The notes beneath the pieces are model-generated. The model worked only from the letters and a program-made list of their open reading frames with translations, did no database searches and was not told the DNA's origin. A stretch of 59,175 nucleotides of DNA from Thalassospira sp. (GTDB lineage: Bacteria; Pseudomonadota; Alphaproteobacteria; Rhodospirillales; Thalassospiraceae), in NCBI RefSeq assembly GCF_002709775.1, contig NZ_PAQR01000005.1, positions 113,654-172,828 of the forward strand. The letters run 5' to 3'. This document shows, piece by piece, positions 18,299 to 26,908 of the stretch. Position 1 is the first letter of the stretch; each line of letters opens with the position of its first letter. A program made the translations under genes and the position numbers.

Positions 18299-18328
18299 TG
18301 AGTACGCACGGTAAAGGCGTGCAGATCA
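18299..18328 (-). promoter_or_regulatory. RpoE/ChrR-type promoter of the leftward lipid-modification operon
   Basis: On the minus strand TGATCT (18323-18328), 18 bases, TACTCA (18299-18304). The -35 differs from TGATCC in one base and the spacing is identical to the other two promoters of this kind. The start codon of the FAD oxidoreductase lies about 40 bases downstream. Confidence 0.6.
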
Positions 18329-18387
18329 CCGTGAATTATTTGTGCGATGTCATTGTAAGTATCTGGCAGAAAACATACATTTTTATT

Positions 18388-18417
18388 TGATCCAAATGAA
18401 TGCGGCCGACGTAGGAT
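18388..18417 (+). promoter_or_regulatory. RpoE/ChrR-type autoregulatory promoter of the sigma factor
   Basis: TGATCC (18388-18393), 18 bases, TAGGAT (18412-18417). It is a strong match to the Rhodobacter-type RpoE consensus. Transcription would start near 18424, so the ATG codons at 18422 and 18425 cannot be normal starts. Confidence 0.75.
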
Positions 18418-18469
18418 TGGTATGATGAACACGATCCTGGCGCGGCCCCAAAAGGGACCAGAGACCAAA

Positions 18470-19060
18470 ATGAGCGGCACCACACCACGACGCACCGGAC
18501 CAGCTGATCCGGTCGAGGCGAAAAGATGTGCCGACTGGATTGTTTCCGTCGCGACCTCGCGCGATCGGGAAGCGTTTGCGCAACTGTTTGCGCACTTCGC
18601 TCCGCGCGTGAAGGCTTACATGTTCCGGTTTGGCGGCAATCCCGAGACCGCCGAGGAAATGGCGCAGGAAGCAATGATGCAGGTTTGGCGCAAGGCGCAC
18701 CTGTTTGATCCCTCAAAGGCAGCGGCCAGTACGTGGATTTTCACCATCGCCAGGAACCTTCGGATTGACCGGTTCCGGCAACGCAAACATATCGAGGTTG
18801 ATGATTCCGACCCGACTTTGATTGTCGACGAAGACCCGCTGGCAGATGACGTTGTCAATCGTGACCAGGAGGCCGTCCTTGTCAAAGCCGCGATGGCGGA
18901 ATTACCAGCCGATCAAAAGGTGGTCGTAGAATTGTCGTTTTTTGAAGATTGCTCACACAGCGAAATTGCCGAGCGTCTTGATATCCCGCTGGGGACTGTG
19001 AAGTCCCGTTTGCGGCTTGCGCTTGGCAAGCTGCGTGGCGGACTGGAAGGTGTCGCATGA
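18470..19060 (+). CDS. rpoE: ECF sigma factor RpoE (ChrR-controlled)
   Basis: 196-residue ECF sigma factor. Region 2 (about 25-95) holds AEEMAQEAMMQVW and the -10-reading TWIFTIARNLRIDRFR. Region 4 (about 135-190) ends with HSEIAERLDIPLGTVKSRL for the -35. The following gene encodes ChrR, the zinc anti-sigma factor, with a 4-base overlap. Known members respond to singlet oxygen and organic peroxides. The start at 18470 follows from the promoter at 18388-18417; the frame is open to 18422 but those codons would be at the transcript end. Confidence 0.93.
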   Translation: MSGTTPRRTGPADPVEAKRCADWIVSVATSRDREAFAQLFAHFAPRVKAYMFRFGGNPETAEEMAQEAMMQVWRKAHLFDPSKAAASTWIFTIARNLRIDRFRQRKHIEVDDSDPTLIVDEDPLADDVVNRDQEAVLVKAAMAELPADQKVVVELSFFEDCSHSEIAERLDIPLGTVKSRLRLALGKLRGGLEGVA

Positions 19061-19761
19061 ATATCAAGCATCATCCAACCGATCAGACATTGATGGATTA
19101 TGCCAGTGGTTCCCTATCGCAAGCCATGGAGCTTTTGGTTGCAACCCACATGACCGTGTGCCCGCATTGCCGCGACAAGGTCACCGGGTATGAAACCATG
19201 GGCGGTGCTGCGCTTGAAACCACAGACAGCATGGCGATGGGTGATCATTCGCTTGATCACGTCATGGCAATGCTTGAGCGTGAAACCGCGAACGAAAACA
19301 TCGTCACACAGGAATTGCCATCGCTCCGCCGGGTTGCGGTTGGAGAAAGCATCACCGGCAGCGCCATGAGTGCGCTTCCAAGGCCACTTGCCGATTTGCT
19401 GCCCGAAGATGTGATGTCGCTTGATGATATTCCTTGGAAAACGCTTGCACCGGGTGTGAAGCATTTCCAGCTGAAATCAATCGAAAGCAAGGGCACCGTG
19501 CGCCTGATGAAGATCGCACCGGGTGTGTCGATCCCCGATCACGGGCACCATGGTCATGAAATGACGCTTTTGATCAAGGGATCCTACATCGACGAGATCG
19601 GTCGGTTCCGTGCCGGTGATGTAGCGGATCTTGATGATGACGTTGATCATCAGCCGATTGCCGACACGGCCGAGGAATGCATCTGCCTGATCGCAACCGA
19701 TGCCCCGATGAAGTTCAATCGCCTGCTGCCGAAATTGCTGCAGCCTTTCTTTGGCATCTGA
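19057..19761 (+). CDS. chrR: ChrR zinc-binding anti-sigma factor
   Basis: 234 residues in two domains. The N-terminal zinc anti-sigma domain has the ligand set His6, His31, Cys35 and Cys38 (HMTVCPHC), the same numbers as in Rhodobacter sphaeroides ChrR. A cupin domain spans about 115-225 with His162, His164, Glu168 and His198; their spacing equals that of the zinc site in the Rhodobacter protein. It binds RpoE and releases it when singlet oxygen is sensed. The gene overlaps rpoE by 4 bases. Confidence 0.95.
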   Translation: MNIKHHPTDQTLMDYASGSLSQAMELLVATHMTVCPHCRDKVTGYETMGGAALETTDSMAMGDHSLDHVMAMLERETANENIVTQELPSLRRVAVGESITGSAMSALPRPLADLLPEDVMSLDDIPWKTLAPGVKHFQLKSIESKGTVRLMKIAPGVSIPDHGHHGHEMTLLIKGSYIDEIGRFRAGDVADLDDDVDHQPIADTAEECICLIATDAPMKFNRLLPKLLQPFFGI

Positions 19762-19789
19762 TACCAGTTCCAATGCGTCCCAACGCATC

Positions 19790-19828
19790 GAGGCCCCGTT
19801 GGCAAACTGCCTTCGGGGTCTCACTTTT
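19790..19828 (+). terminator. Terminator of rpoE-chrR
   Basis: Stem GAGGCCCCG / CGGGGTCTC (19790-19798, 19814-19822; one G-T pair), then ACTTTT. It lies 28 bases after the chrR stop. Confidence 0.75.
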
Positions 19829-19836
19829 ATGGGCAG

Positions 19837-20724
19837 TTATTCGGCGGGCACCAACCAGCGCATCTGATGTTTTGCCGGCCCGGGCAGCTTGCAGGTTTTC
19901 GCAAGCCAGTCGCCGATTTCGCCAAGTTGCTGATCAAACTGCCAGGGCGGATTAACAACCAAAAGCCCCGTACCGCGCATGCGCCCCTTTGCCCCGCCCT
20001 GATCGGTGGAAAGTTCGGCACAGAGTACACCACCAGATGCCTTGATCCCGGCAAATGATTTGCGAAGCTCGGCGTCAAATCCGTCTTCGAGGATCGGATA
20101 CCACAACATGAAGGTTGCAGTTGGCCATTTTTCCCAGGCTTCACGCACGGCCTTGGCGGCCTTTTGGTAATCCTGTTTTACATCGTAACTCGGATCCATC
20201 AGCACCAATCCGCGACGAATGCCCGGGGGCATCATGCCGACCACACCTTCATAGCCATCGCGTTTGTGCAGATGAATGCGCGCATCGCGCTTCACACGGT
20301 GATGGAGTGTTTCATGTTCGCGCGGATGCAGCTCCATCAGGACCAGTTCATCATCTTCGCGCAACATATCGCGCACAATAAACGGTGATCCGGGATAGAA
20401 CGGACCACGATAGTCATCGCCTTCCCGCACACCAAAATCCCGACCCTTGGCAACCGGATCAAAGCCCGCGACGTAGCCTAGAAAATGCTGCAGCATTTCC
20501 GGTGCATTGGAGCAAGCTTTGGCACGCGCGTAGCCATCTTTCCATTCGCCGGTTTTGGCCGCCTGTTCGCTGCCCAGATCATACCAGCCCGATCCGGCAT
20601 GGGTATCGATCACGCAGAACGGCTTTTTCTTTTTGCGCAAGTGTTCAAGCACCAGCCAAAGGGCTGCATGCTTGTGCATGTCGGCAAAATTCCCGGCATG
20701 GAAGCCGTGCAGGTAGCTGAGCAT
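19837..20724 (-). CDS. rlmJ: 23S rRNA (adenine-2030-N6)-methyltransferase RlmJ
   Basis: 295 residues beginning MLSYLHGFHAGNFADMHKH, an almost invariant RlmJ start. IDTHAGSGWYDL near 40 binds S-adenosylmethionine. LMDPSYD near 177 is the DPPY-like catalytic motif of N6-adenine methyltransferases in the form used by this family. It methylates A2030 of 23S rRNA. It follows rluE by 6 bases, so two rRNA-modifying enzymes share an operon with a SIMPL protein at its head. Confidence 0.93.
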   Translation of the reverse strand: MLSYLHGFHAGNFADMHKHAALWLVLEHLRKKKKPFCVIDTHAGSGWYDLGSEQAAKTGEWKDGYARAKACSNAPEMLQHFLGYVAGFDPVAKGRDFGVREGDDYRGPFYPGSPFIVRDMLREDDELVLMELHPREHETLHHRVKRDARIHLHKRDGYEGVVGMMPPGIRRGLVLMDPSYDVKQDYQKAAKAVREAWEKWPTATFMLWYPILEDGFDAELRKSFAGIKASGGVLCAELSTDQGGAKGRMRGTGLLVVNPPWQFDQQLGEIGDWLAKTCKLPGPAKHQMRWLVPAE

Positions 20725-20730
20725 AGCGGC

Positions 20731-21564
20731 TTATCCTTTCTTCGGGCGCGAACGATGACGTGCCGGCTTTGCCCCGCCCGGTCCGTTACGCTGGCCAGTG
20801 TCGGATGCCTTGTTTACCGCATCGTTGGGAGCATTGCGCTGGCGAGCTGATTTGTAGCCACCCTTGCGACGGGCGTTGCCGGGTTTGGTGCCAGTGCGTT
20901 CACCATCGGATGGGCTATCAGTTTGCGCACTGCTGTTCCCTGGCACCTGATTGCGGCGCGGCGGCTTGGCCGATCCGGGCGATAATCTGCGATGGGTTGG
21001 CTGGGGTGCTTCGACCTCGATCACTTTCCATTCGCCAGGTCGCAAACCATCGAGTGTCCAATCGCCGATGGCACGGCGGATCAGGCGCAGGGTCGGGAAA
21101 CCAACCGCGGCGGTCATCCGGCGCACCTGACGGTTTTTGCCCTCGGTAATTGTCAGTTCAATCCAGCTTGTCGGGATGGCCTTGCGATAGCGTACCGGTG
21201 GATCACGTTCCCAAAGTCCGGCTGGCTCATCAATCCGGCGGGCCTTCGCGGGCAGGGTAATGCCGTCTTTAAGCTCCACCCCGCGCCTAAGCGCTTCAAG
21301 CGCTTCGTCAGTCGGTTCGCCATCGACCTGCACCAGGTAGGTTTTGGGCTTTTTGAATTTCGGATGGGCAATCTGGGCATTGAGCGGGCCATTATCTGTC
21401 AGAAGCAACAAACCCTCGCTATCGCGATCAAGACGCCCGGCAGCATAGACACCGGGCAGATCGATATAGTCAGCCAAGGTCGCCCGGCCGTTTTCACGGT
21501 CGGTGAATTGCGTCAGAACGCCGTAAGGTTTGTTAAACAGGATCAATTGCGCCATGGCGCGCAT
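20731..21564 (-). CDS. rluE: 23S rRNA pseudouridine synthase RluE-type
   Basis: 277 residues of the RsuA family. The core (about 5-185) matches RluE closely: [16 protein letters not shown], the catalytic [12 protein letters not shown] (Asp46), IPTSW near 130 and GKNRQVRRM near 143. RluE modifies U2457 of 23S rRNA. There is no S4 domain, also as in RluE. A long basic, Gly/Pro/Arg-rich disordered tail (about 195-277) is added, unlike the E. coli protein, and may aid RNA binding. A second ATG at 21555 gives the more usual start MAQLIL. Confidence 0.9.
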   Translation of the reverse strand: MRAMAQLILFNKPYGVLTQFTDRENGRATLADYIDLPGVYAAGRLDRDSEGLLLLTDNGPLNAQIAHPKFKKPKTYLVQVDGEPTDEALEALRRGVELKDGITLPAKARRIDEPAGLWERDPPVRYRKAIPTSWIELTITEGKNRQVRRMTAAVGFPTLRLIRRAIGDWTLDGLRPGEWKVIEVEAPQPTHRRLSPGSAKPPRRNQVPGNSSAQTDSPSDGERTGTKPGNARRKGGYKSARQRNAPNDAVNKASDTGQRNGPGGAKPARHRSRPKKG

Positions 21565-21590
21565 AAAACCAGCTTTGGCGAAGCTGTCAA

Positions 21591-22325
21591 CTAATCCCGG
21601 ATGAGATATTCCATGGTGGTGACCACGCGCACCGTCTTGTTGATCTGGTTGGCTTCCATCATGTTGGGCGCGCCATCAGCTGCCAAAATCTGGAACAGAC
21701 CCTGTGTCGCGCGACGGATACCGCCCAGTTCACCCCCAGAGTCCGTGGCAAATTGCTGGGCTGCTTCGCGGGCATTGACGGTTGCAGCTGCGATCATTTC
21801 CGGTTTGATGTCATTAAGCCCCGTGAACAGGTAACTAGGCCCCGGGTTATATCCCTGCCCGCCCAGAACCACACCGCCCTGCAACAGCTTGCCGATATCC
21901 TGGGACGCGGCAACCACCGCATCTACATCATCAGTGCGGACCTGAATGGTCTGGTTGACGATATAGCGGCTTTCAATCGGGCCGGATCGATAGGACTGGG
22001 CAAGCTGATCGGTCACTTGCAGGTTTTGCAGTTCGGTGGCTTCGCGCCCGATGCCGTGGCTTGCGAGGAATTCAAACAGGGTGTTGGTATCAGCATCAAT
22101 CTTGGCCTGTGCGTTTTGCAGCACATCATCGGTCGCAACATATGTAATCGGCCAGACGGCCTTGTCGGCCTTTACATCGCGCTCGGCCAGTCCCTTAACC
22201 GTGACATAGCGATCAAGGGCGCGCATGTTTTCAATGCCGGTCCCGACCAGCCAGCCTGATGCCGCCAATCCACCGGCGACCACGATGGCCGCGACAACTT
22301 TTGCAAATCCCGATGATTGCGCCAT
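21591..22325 (-). CDS. SIMPL domain (DUF541) protein
   Basis: 244 residues: one N-terminal membrane helix (about 8-28), then a SIMPL/DUF541 domain with [14 protein letters not shown] at its start. It should be anchored in the inner membrane and face the periplasm. SIMPL proteins form ring-like oligomers and have been linked to stress resistance; the precise function is unknown. It heads the operon with rluE (26-base gap) and rlmJ. Confidence 0.87.
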   Translation of the reverse strand: MAQSSGFAKVVAAIVVAGGLAASGWLVGTGIENMRALDRYVTVKGLAERDVKADKAVWPITYVATDDVLQNAQAKIDADTNTLFEFLASHGIGREATELQNLQVTDQLAQSYRSGPIESRYIVNQTIQVRTDDVDAVVAASQDIGKLLQGGVVLGGQGYNPGPSYLFTGLNDIKPEMIAAATVNAREAAQQFATDSGGELGGIRRATQGLFQILAADGAPNMMEANQINKTVRVVTTMEYLIRD

Positions 22326-22490
22326 GGTGCAGTTTCCTTCTGCAGTTCGTCTATCCGGTTCCGGGCGATATGACAGATATGATATCGCGCACTGACTTTC
22401 ACGGTATCTGCCTGTTATCCGCGCAAAAAACGGCGATTGCGGGGCAGTTTAACGCGACAAAGCTCTCCACCTGTTGCCAAAATGAAAATC

Positions 22491-22508
22491 TTTTGAATGC
22501 ATTCAAAA
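22491..22508. promoter_or_regulatory. Perfect 18-bp palindrome upstream of the lyxose isomerase-like gene
   Basis: TTTTGAATGCATTCAAAA, fully symmetric, 87 bases before the start at 22595. No T run or gene is associated with it. The position and symmetry fit an operator for a dimeric repressor, with GAATGCATTC as core. Confidence 0.5.
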
Positions 22509-22594
22509 ACTGTCGCATTCACCGCCCGGGCGTGGTAAAACCCGGCCAAATCATTCAACCGAACAGCCACACACAACGCCACAAGAGGTCATCC

Positions 22595-23272
22595 ATGCTG
22601 CGTTCTGAAATCAATGCCTGTATCGAGCATGCCAAGGAACTTTATGCATCCATCGCATTCAAGCTGCCGGAATGGGCACATTACGGCCCGGCACAATGGG
22701 ATGGCGAAGCCGATCTGGCGAAATGGTGCCGTGACCATCAGATGGGCTGGGATGTTACCGATTACGGCGAAGGCAATTTCGACAAGCGTGGCCTGATCCT
22801 GTTTTGCCTGCGCAATGGCATTCTGCGCCAGCCGGGCGAAGTGCCCTATGCCGAAAAGATCATGATCGTTGGTGAGAACCAGGAATGCCCGTGGCATTAC
22901 CACAAGGTCAAAATGGAAGACATCATCGTGCGTGGGGGTGGCAACCTCGTGATCGAGCTTTGCAACCTGACCGATGATGGCCAGATGGACCGCGAGAATG
23001 AAGTGCGCGTGCGCACCGATGGTAAGCTCAATATCCTGCCCGCTGGTGGCAAAGTTATTCTCGAGCCGGGGCAGAGCGTTACCCTGCCACGCACGTTGGT
23101 TCATCGCTTCTATGGTGAAGAAGGCAAAGGCCCGGTGATTGTCGGCGAAGTTTCGCAGGTAAATGATGACCTGACGGACAACTACTTCTTTGACTGCGAT
23201 GCGCGCTTTACCGAAATCGAAGAAGACGTCGCACCGATCCATCCGCTTTGGAACGAACTGCCCAGCAGCTAA
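22595..23272 (+). CDS. D-lyxose/sugar isomerase-like cupin protein
   Basis: 225-residue cupin of the D-lyxose ketol-isomerase type. The metal-binding motif is CPWHYHKVKMEDIIVRGGG (His-x-His and a Glu, about 100-117), followed by a late His in LVHRFYGEE near 170. These enzymes interconvert D-lyxose and D-xylulose, sometimes D-mannose and D-fructose. The ATG at 22595 has AAGAGG before it, and homologs start with an amphipathic helix as here. It stands alone between a palindrome and a terminator; no pentose kinase or transporter is adjacent. Confidence 0.85.
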   Translation: MLRSEINACIEHAKELYASIAFKLPEWAHYGPAQWDGEADLAKWCRDHQMGWDVTDYGEGNFDKRGLILFCLRNGILRQPGEVPYAEKIMIVGENQECPWHYHKVKMEDIIVRGGGNLVIELCNLTDDGQMDRENEVRVRTDGKLNILPAGGKVILEPGQSVTLPRTLVHRFYGEEGKGPVIVGEVSQVNDDLTDNYFFDCDARFTEIEEDVAPIHPLWNELPSS

Positions 23273-23305
23273 GCGGCGTTTAAGCGACGGTACAGTCCGA
23301 AATAC

Positions 23306-23338
23306 AAAAAGCCCTGCGGCAGTGCTGCAGGGCTTTTT
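23306..23338. terminator. Bidirectional terminator
   Basis: 12-bp stem AAAAAGCCCTGC / GCAGGGCTTTTT with A and T runs on both sides. It serves the rightward isomerase gene and the leftward TPR protein gene. Confidence 0.9.
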
Positions 23339-23362
23339 GCTTGGATATTGTATATTCCCGGA

Positions 23363-24322
23363 TTACTCGGCAGGTGGCAGGTCTTCCTTGCTGCCAAGGA
23401 TCTGCGTGAATTCCGGCATGTCGCGGAGCGGTTCGAATTCTTCTTCGGCCCAGGCCGGTTGGCGCATGGCATCGGACAGTTCGACCGCACGCTGCAGATC
23501 GGCAAGGGCGGCTTCCTTGAACCCAAGACCGGCATTGGCGCATGCGCGCTGATAATGGCCATTGGCACTTTCGGGCTCCTCGGCCAGCAACCGGTTACAC
23601 AGACTAAGTGCCCAGTCACGATCGCCAAGCTGAAGCGCCGCATCGGCCTTATAGGCCATGACTTCCGGATCGCCGGGTGCGAGTTCGAGGATCTTGTCAT
23701 AGGTTTCGATCTTTGCCCGCGGGTTGCTCAGTTGGTTGGCCTGTAGCCACAGGGCATGAATGGTCTGGGGGCGCTCGATCTCGTGCTGATGTTCGTTGAT
23801 CAGTTTGGATTTCAACAGCAGCTCGTTTTCAAGCGAGGTCAGGCGCCCTTCGAATTCCTGCGACAGACGTTGCAGTTCGGTATTGGCCAGATTGCGCACG
23901 CTTGACTTCAATTCGCGCAAGGACTGCCAGCCCAGCATGGTCAGAAGCGCACCGACGGCGGCCACGAAATAGAAGAAATAGGTCACCGTGTTCGACGAAT
24001 ATGAAATCGCCTTGTCGATGGCCTCTAGCTGGCGGTTAACGACCTCGCGCAGCAATTCGGCGCGCATGCCCTGCATTTCGGTGCGCAGGTTTTTCAGTTC
24101 ATCAAGAACGTAACGCTCCATCAGGGGGGGCATGTTGGAGCGTTCTTCGGCAGAGATCGGTCGATAATCAATCGTCGGGGTTTCGGTCGTACTGTCGGTG
24201 ACATGGCCATTGACGGTTGTCTGGTCGTCGGAACCGCTGGTCTGTGCCATGGCAGGTGTGCCCGACACAACAAAGCCCAACAGGACGGCGATTGCAGCCA
24301 TCAAAGCCGATAGTTTCCGCAT
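23363..24322 (-). CDS. TPR-repeat membrane protein with signal peptide
   Basis: 319 residues. A signal peptide (cleavage after AMA near 28) is followed by a Thr/Ser-rich stretch. Next come a helical region, one membrane helix near 120-138 (VTYFFYFVAAVGALLTMLGW) and a coiled coil near 150-185. A C-terminal block (about 195-305) has at least three TPR units, including LLAEEPESANGHYQRACANAGLG. The ATG at 24322 is set by the signal peptide; the longer frame to 24385 has a charged, unlikely start. No precise function is recognised; TPR parts bind proteins. Confidence 0.7.
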   Translation of the reverse strand: MRKLSALMAAIAVLLGFVVSGTPAMAQTSGSDDQTTVNGHVTDSTTETPTIDYRPISAEERSNMPPLMERYVLDELKNLRTEMQGMRAELLREVVNRQLEAIDKAISYSSNTVTYFFYFVAAVGALLTMLGWQSLRELKSSVRNLANTELQRLSQEFEGRLTSLENELLLKSKLINEHQHEIERPQTIHALWLQANQLSNPRAKIETYDKILELAPGDPEVMAYKADAALQLGDRDWALSLCNRLLAEEPESANGHYQRACANAGLGFKEAALADLQRAVELSDAMRQPAWAEEEFEPLRDMPEFTQILGSKEDLPPAE

Positions 24323-24546
24323 CTTGTTTTCCCGTTTTTCTTTTTCGGACCGAAGCCGTTTCCCGATGAAAGCACCCCGGGGCAAAGCAGCCTAGGATGC
24401 AGACGTGAATAAACCGATAAAATTACAACCTACGCACTCTATACGCGCATGTGACAAAACTGATATAACGCAGGTGCACAATGCGCGTCCCAGACTTAAA
24501 GAAGTGCCTACAAATTCCACGATACCACTCCTTCAGGTTCCCCGGA

Positions 24547-25563
24547 ATGCCTCAGCAAGAACAATACCGTCAGCGTTCTTACGCGCTGTCGCGTGAAGCG
24601 CTGGAATTAATTGATGAATTGGGTTTGAGCGCAAACCCGATCAATTATGCTGTGTTTTTTGCCTATGTGGAAAAGTCCAACGAAGACCTTGTGGCCCTGA
24701 TTGACATTCTTCAAAGCAACAAGCGCGCGCTTGATGATGTGAAATGTCATGAACTCTATCAACGGTTTATCGAACCGGGCCGGGTCGAGCTTCTGCGCGA
24801 AACCGTTTCAAATGACCTGCTGCAGCAGATGTCAGATCTGATTGATCGCATCTCGAACGGCAAGGACGTCATCAATACTGCCGACCTGCGCGATGCAACC
24901 AACGACCTTCTGGGCGTTGGCACGCCATCCACCGCACATCAAAGCACCAAGAAGCAGGAAGACACGGATCAGGCGCCGGTCGAAGTCACCCAGTTGCTTC
25001 TCGATCTTGAGGAAATGAAACGTGAAGCTCACACCGACGGGCTGACAGGGATTGCCAACCGCAAGGCGTTTGACGAAAGCCTGCGCGATGCCGCCATGGC
25101 AACCATGGAAGGTGGCGAGTGCCTCAGCATCCTTTTGATCGATATCGATCACTTCAAACGGATCAATGACACGCACGGCCACCAGGCCGGGGATCAGGTC
25201 ATCCGTACCCTGGCAAAGACCCTGCAGCAAAACGTCAAAGGGCGCGACACCACCGCCCGATATGGCGGCGAGGAGTTTGCCGTGATCCTTCCGGCTACGA
25301 CCTTAAGCGATGCCATGCGGGTCGCGGAGAACATCCGGACATCAATTGAATCGCTGCATCTTAAAAGCATCAACCGCAACGAAGACCTGGGCCGCATTAC
25401 CGCATCCATCGGGGTTGCGACCTATCAGCTGGGTGAACCACTGAGCCGGGTGATCGAACGCGCCGATCAGGCGCTTTATCTGGCCAAGGAAAATGGTCGA
25501 AACTGCGTGATGAACCAGAATGACCTTCTGACCCAACCGATCAATCACGCCGAAAGCGCATAG
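24547..25563 (+). CDS. Diguanylate cyclase (GGDEF domain)
   Basis: 338 residues. The C-terminal GGDEF domain (about 155-320) contains LTGIANRKAFDE, the metal-binding DIDHFK and the active-site GGEEF, so it should make cyclic di-GMP from two GTP. The usual inhibitory RxxD is KGRD here, lacking the Arg. The N-terminal half is an uncharacterised helical domain shared with the next gene. The ATG at 24547 was chosen by alignment to that paralog; an in-frame ATG at 24481 has a better ribosome-binding site (AGGTG) and would add 22 residues. Confidence 0.87.
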   Translation: MPQQEQYRQRSYALSREALELIDELGLSANPINYAVFFAYVEKSNEDLVALIDILQSNKRALDDVKCHELYQRFIEPGRVELLRETVSNDLLQQMSDLIDRISNGKDVINTADLRDATNDLLGVGTPSTAHQSTKKQEDTDQAPVEVTQLLLDLEEMKREAHTDGLTGIANRKAFDESLRDAAMATMEGGECLSILLIDIDHFKRINDTHGHQAGDQVIRTLAKTLQQNVKGRDTTARYGGEEFAVILPATTLSDAMRVAENIRTSIESLHLKSINRNEDLGRITASIGVATYQLGEPLSRVIERADQALYLAKENGRNCVMNQNDLLTQPINHAESA

Positions 25564-25749
25564 GGCAATTCGCGCCCAACCAGATCATGCCAGGCCAGTC
25601 TGGCGCATCAATTCATTGCTCCGCACCAGAAAATCAGAAACTTTGGTCTAAAGCCCTGCGTTTCATGACTTAAATCAAACCGTTTCTCTATTCGTTTGCA
25701 TAGGATATTGCCGCGAGTTTCGGAGACATAATTCTACTGCAGGCAATTG

Positions 25750-26841
25750 ATGAGCGCGTACGGGTTTAATCACAACACAGCACAAAGGCACACCAATGCA
25801 GCGCTGGCGTTGATGGCAGAACTTGGCGTGATTTCACACCCGGACAATTTCCAGATTTTCTTTACCTATGTCGCGAAAACCAATTTCGATCTTTGCCGGA
25901 CGATCGACATTCTGCGCAGCAACCATCGCGAGTTCGACGAGGCCCAATGCAAAGAACTCCATACACGTTTCTTTAGCGACAAGCGCGAAAACGAAATCAT
26001 CGAACGCATTTCAAATGACCTGCGCCAACAACTTGGCAGCATTCTTGATACCGTTCACAAGGTCGGCGTCGATACGCGGAAATATAACAAGGCGCTGGAT
26101 CATTTCTGTTCCTATGTCGGGGACAAGAACCGTGATCTCAGCAATCTTGAACAGGCGCTTCATACCCTGCTTGGTGCAACGCGCGAGATGGAAGGTGTCA
26201 ACCGCACGCTTGAAAACCGGCTGACCAACAGCTCATGCGAAATCACGCGCTTGCGCGAGGATATGGAAAACCTCAAACGCGAGGCCCTCACGGATGGTTT
26301 GACCGGCATCGCCAATCGCAAGGCGTTCGACATGCAATTGCGCGAAGGCATGATGCACGCCATGGAAGATGGCCAGCCGCTGAGCCTGTTGCTTCTCGAT
26401 ATTGATCACTTCAAGAAATTCAATGACACCTATGGCCATCAAATTGGCGATCAGGTGATCCGGTTGCTGGCGGAATCGCTTAAACGCAACGTCAAGGGTC
26501 AGGATACCGCTGCCCGTTATGGCGGCGAGGAATTTGCCATCATCCTGCCCAGCACATCGCTTGGCAATGCGATGCTGTTTGGCGATCATTTGCGCCATTA
26601 TATCGAAACCCACAAGGTCGTGACCAAAACGGGCCGCACCATCATTGGCAAGGTGACGGCATCCATCGGGGTTGCCGAATTCCGCCCGGGTGAACCGGTG
26701 GCAAAACTGATTGAGCGGGCCGACATGGCGCTTTATTTCGCCAAGGAAAACGGTCGTAATCAGGTCGCCAGCGAGAAGCAGATCGCCACAGATGGTCGCG
26801 CACCTCAGCCACGTGACATCAGAGATATCGCAGCCCAATAG
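25750..26841 (+). CDS. Diguanylate cyclase (GGDEF domain), paralog of the preceding gene
   Basis: 363 residues. A helical N-terminal domain shares its plan with the upstream cyclase (ELG-x-x-x-x-P-x-N then a FF-x-YV core), followed by a coiled region and a GGDEF domain (about 180-350) with DIDHFKKF and GGEEF. The I-site position reads KGQD. About 30 extra residues before the GGDEF domain distinguish it. The two genes probably arose by tandem duplication. Start: ATG 25750 with a weak AGG; TTG at 25747 is in frame. The signal sensed by the N-terminal domain is not known. Confidence 0.87.
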   Translation: MSAYGFNHNTAQRHTNAALALMAELGVISHPDNFQIFFTYVAKTNFDLCRTIDILRSNHREFDEAQCKELHTRFFSDKRENEIIERISNDLRQQLGSILDTVHKVGVDTRKYNKALDHFCSYVGDKNRDLSNLEQALHTLLGATREMEGVNRTLENRLTNSSCEITRLREDMENLKREALTDGLTGIANRKAFDMQLREGMMHAMEDGQPLSLLLLDIDHFKKFNDTYGHQIGDQVIRLLAESLKRNVKGQDTAARYGGEEFAIILPSTSLGNAMLFGDHLRHYIETHKVVTKTGRTIIGKVTASIGVAEFRPGEPVAKLIERADMALYFAKENGRNQVASEKQIATDGRAPQPRDIRDIAAQ

Positions 26842-26908
26842 CAATTTCCGCCACTGGCACTGACAAGGGCACGATTTCCACGTATAAGCAGGTCCGAAAC
26901 TCATTTGA

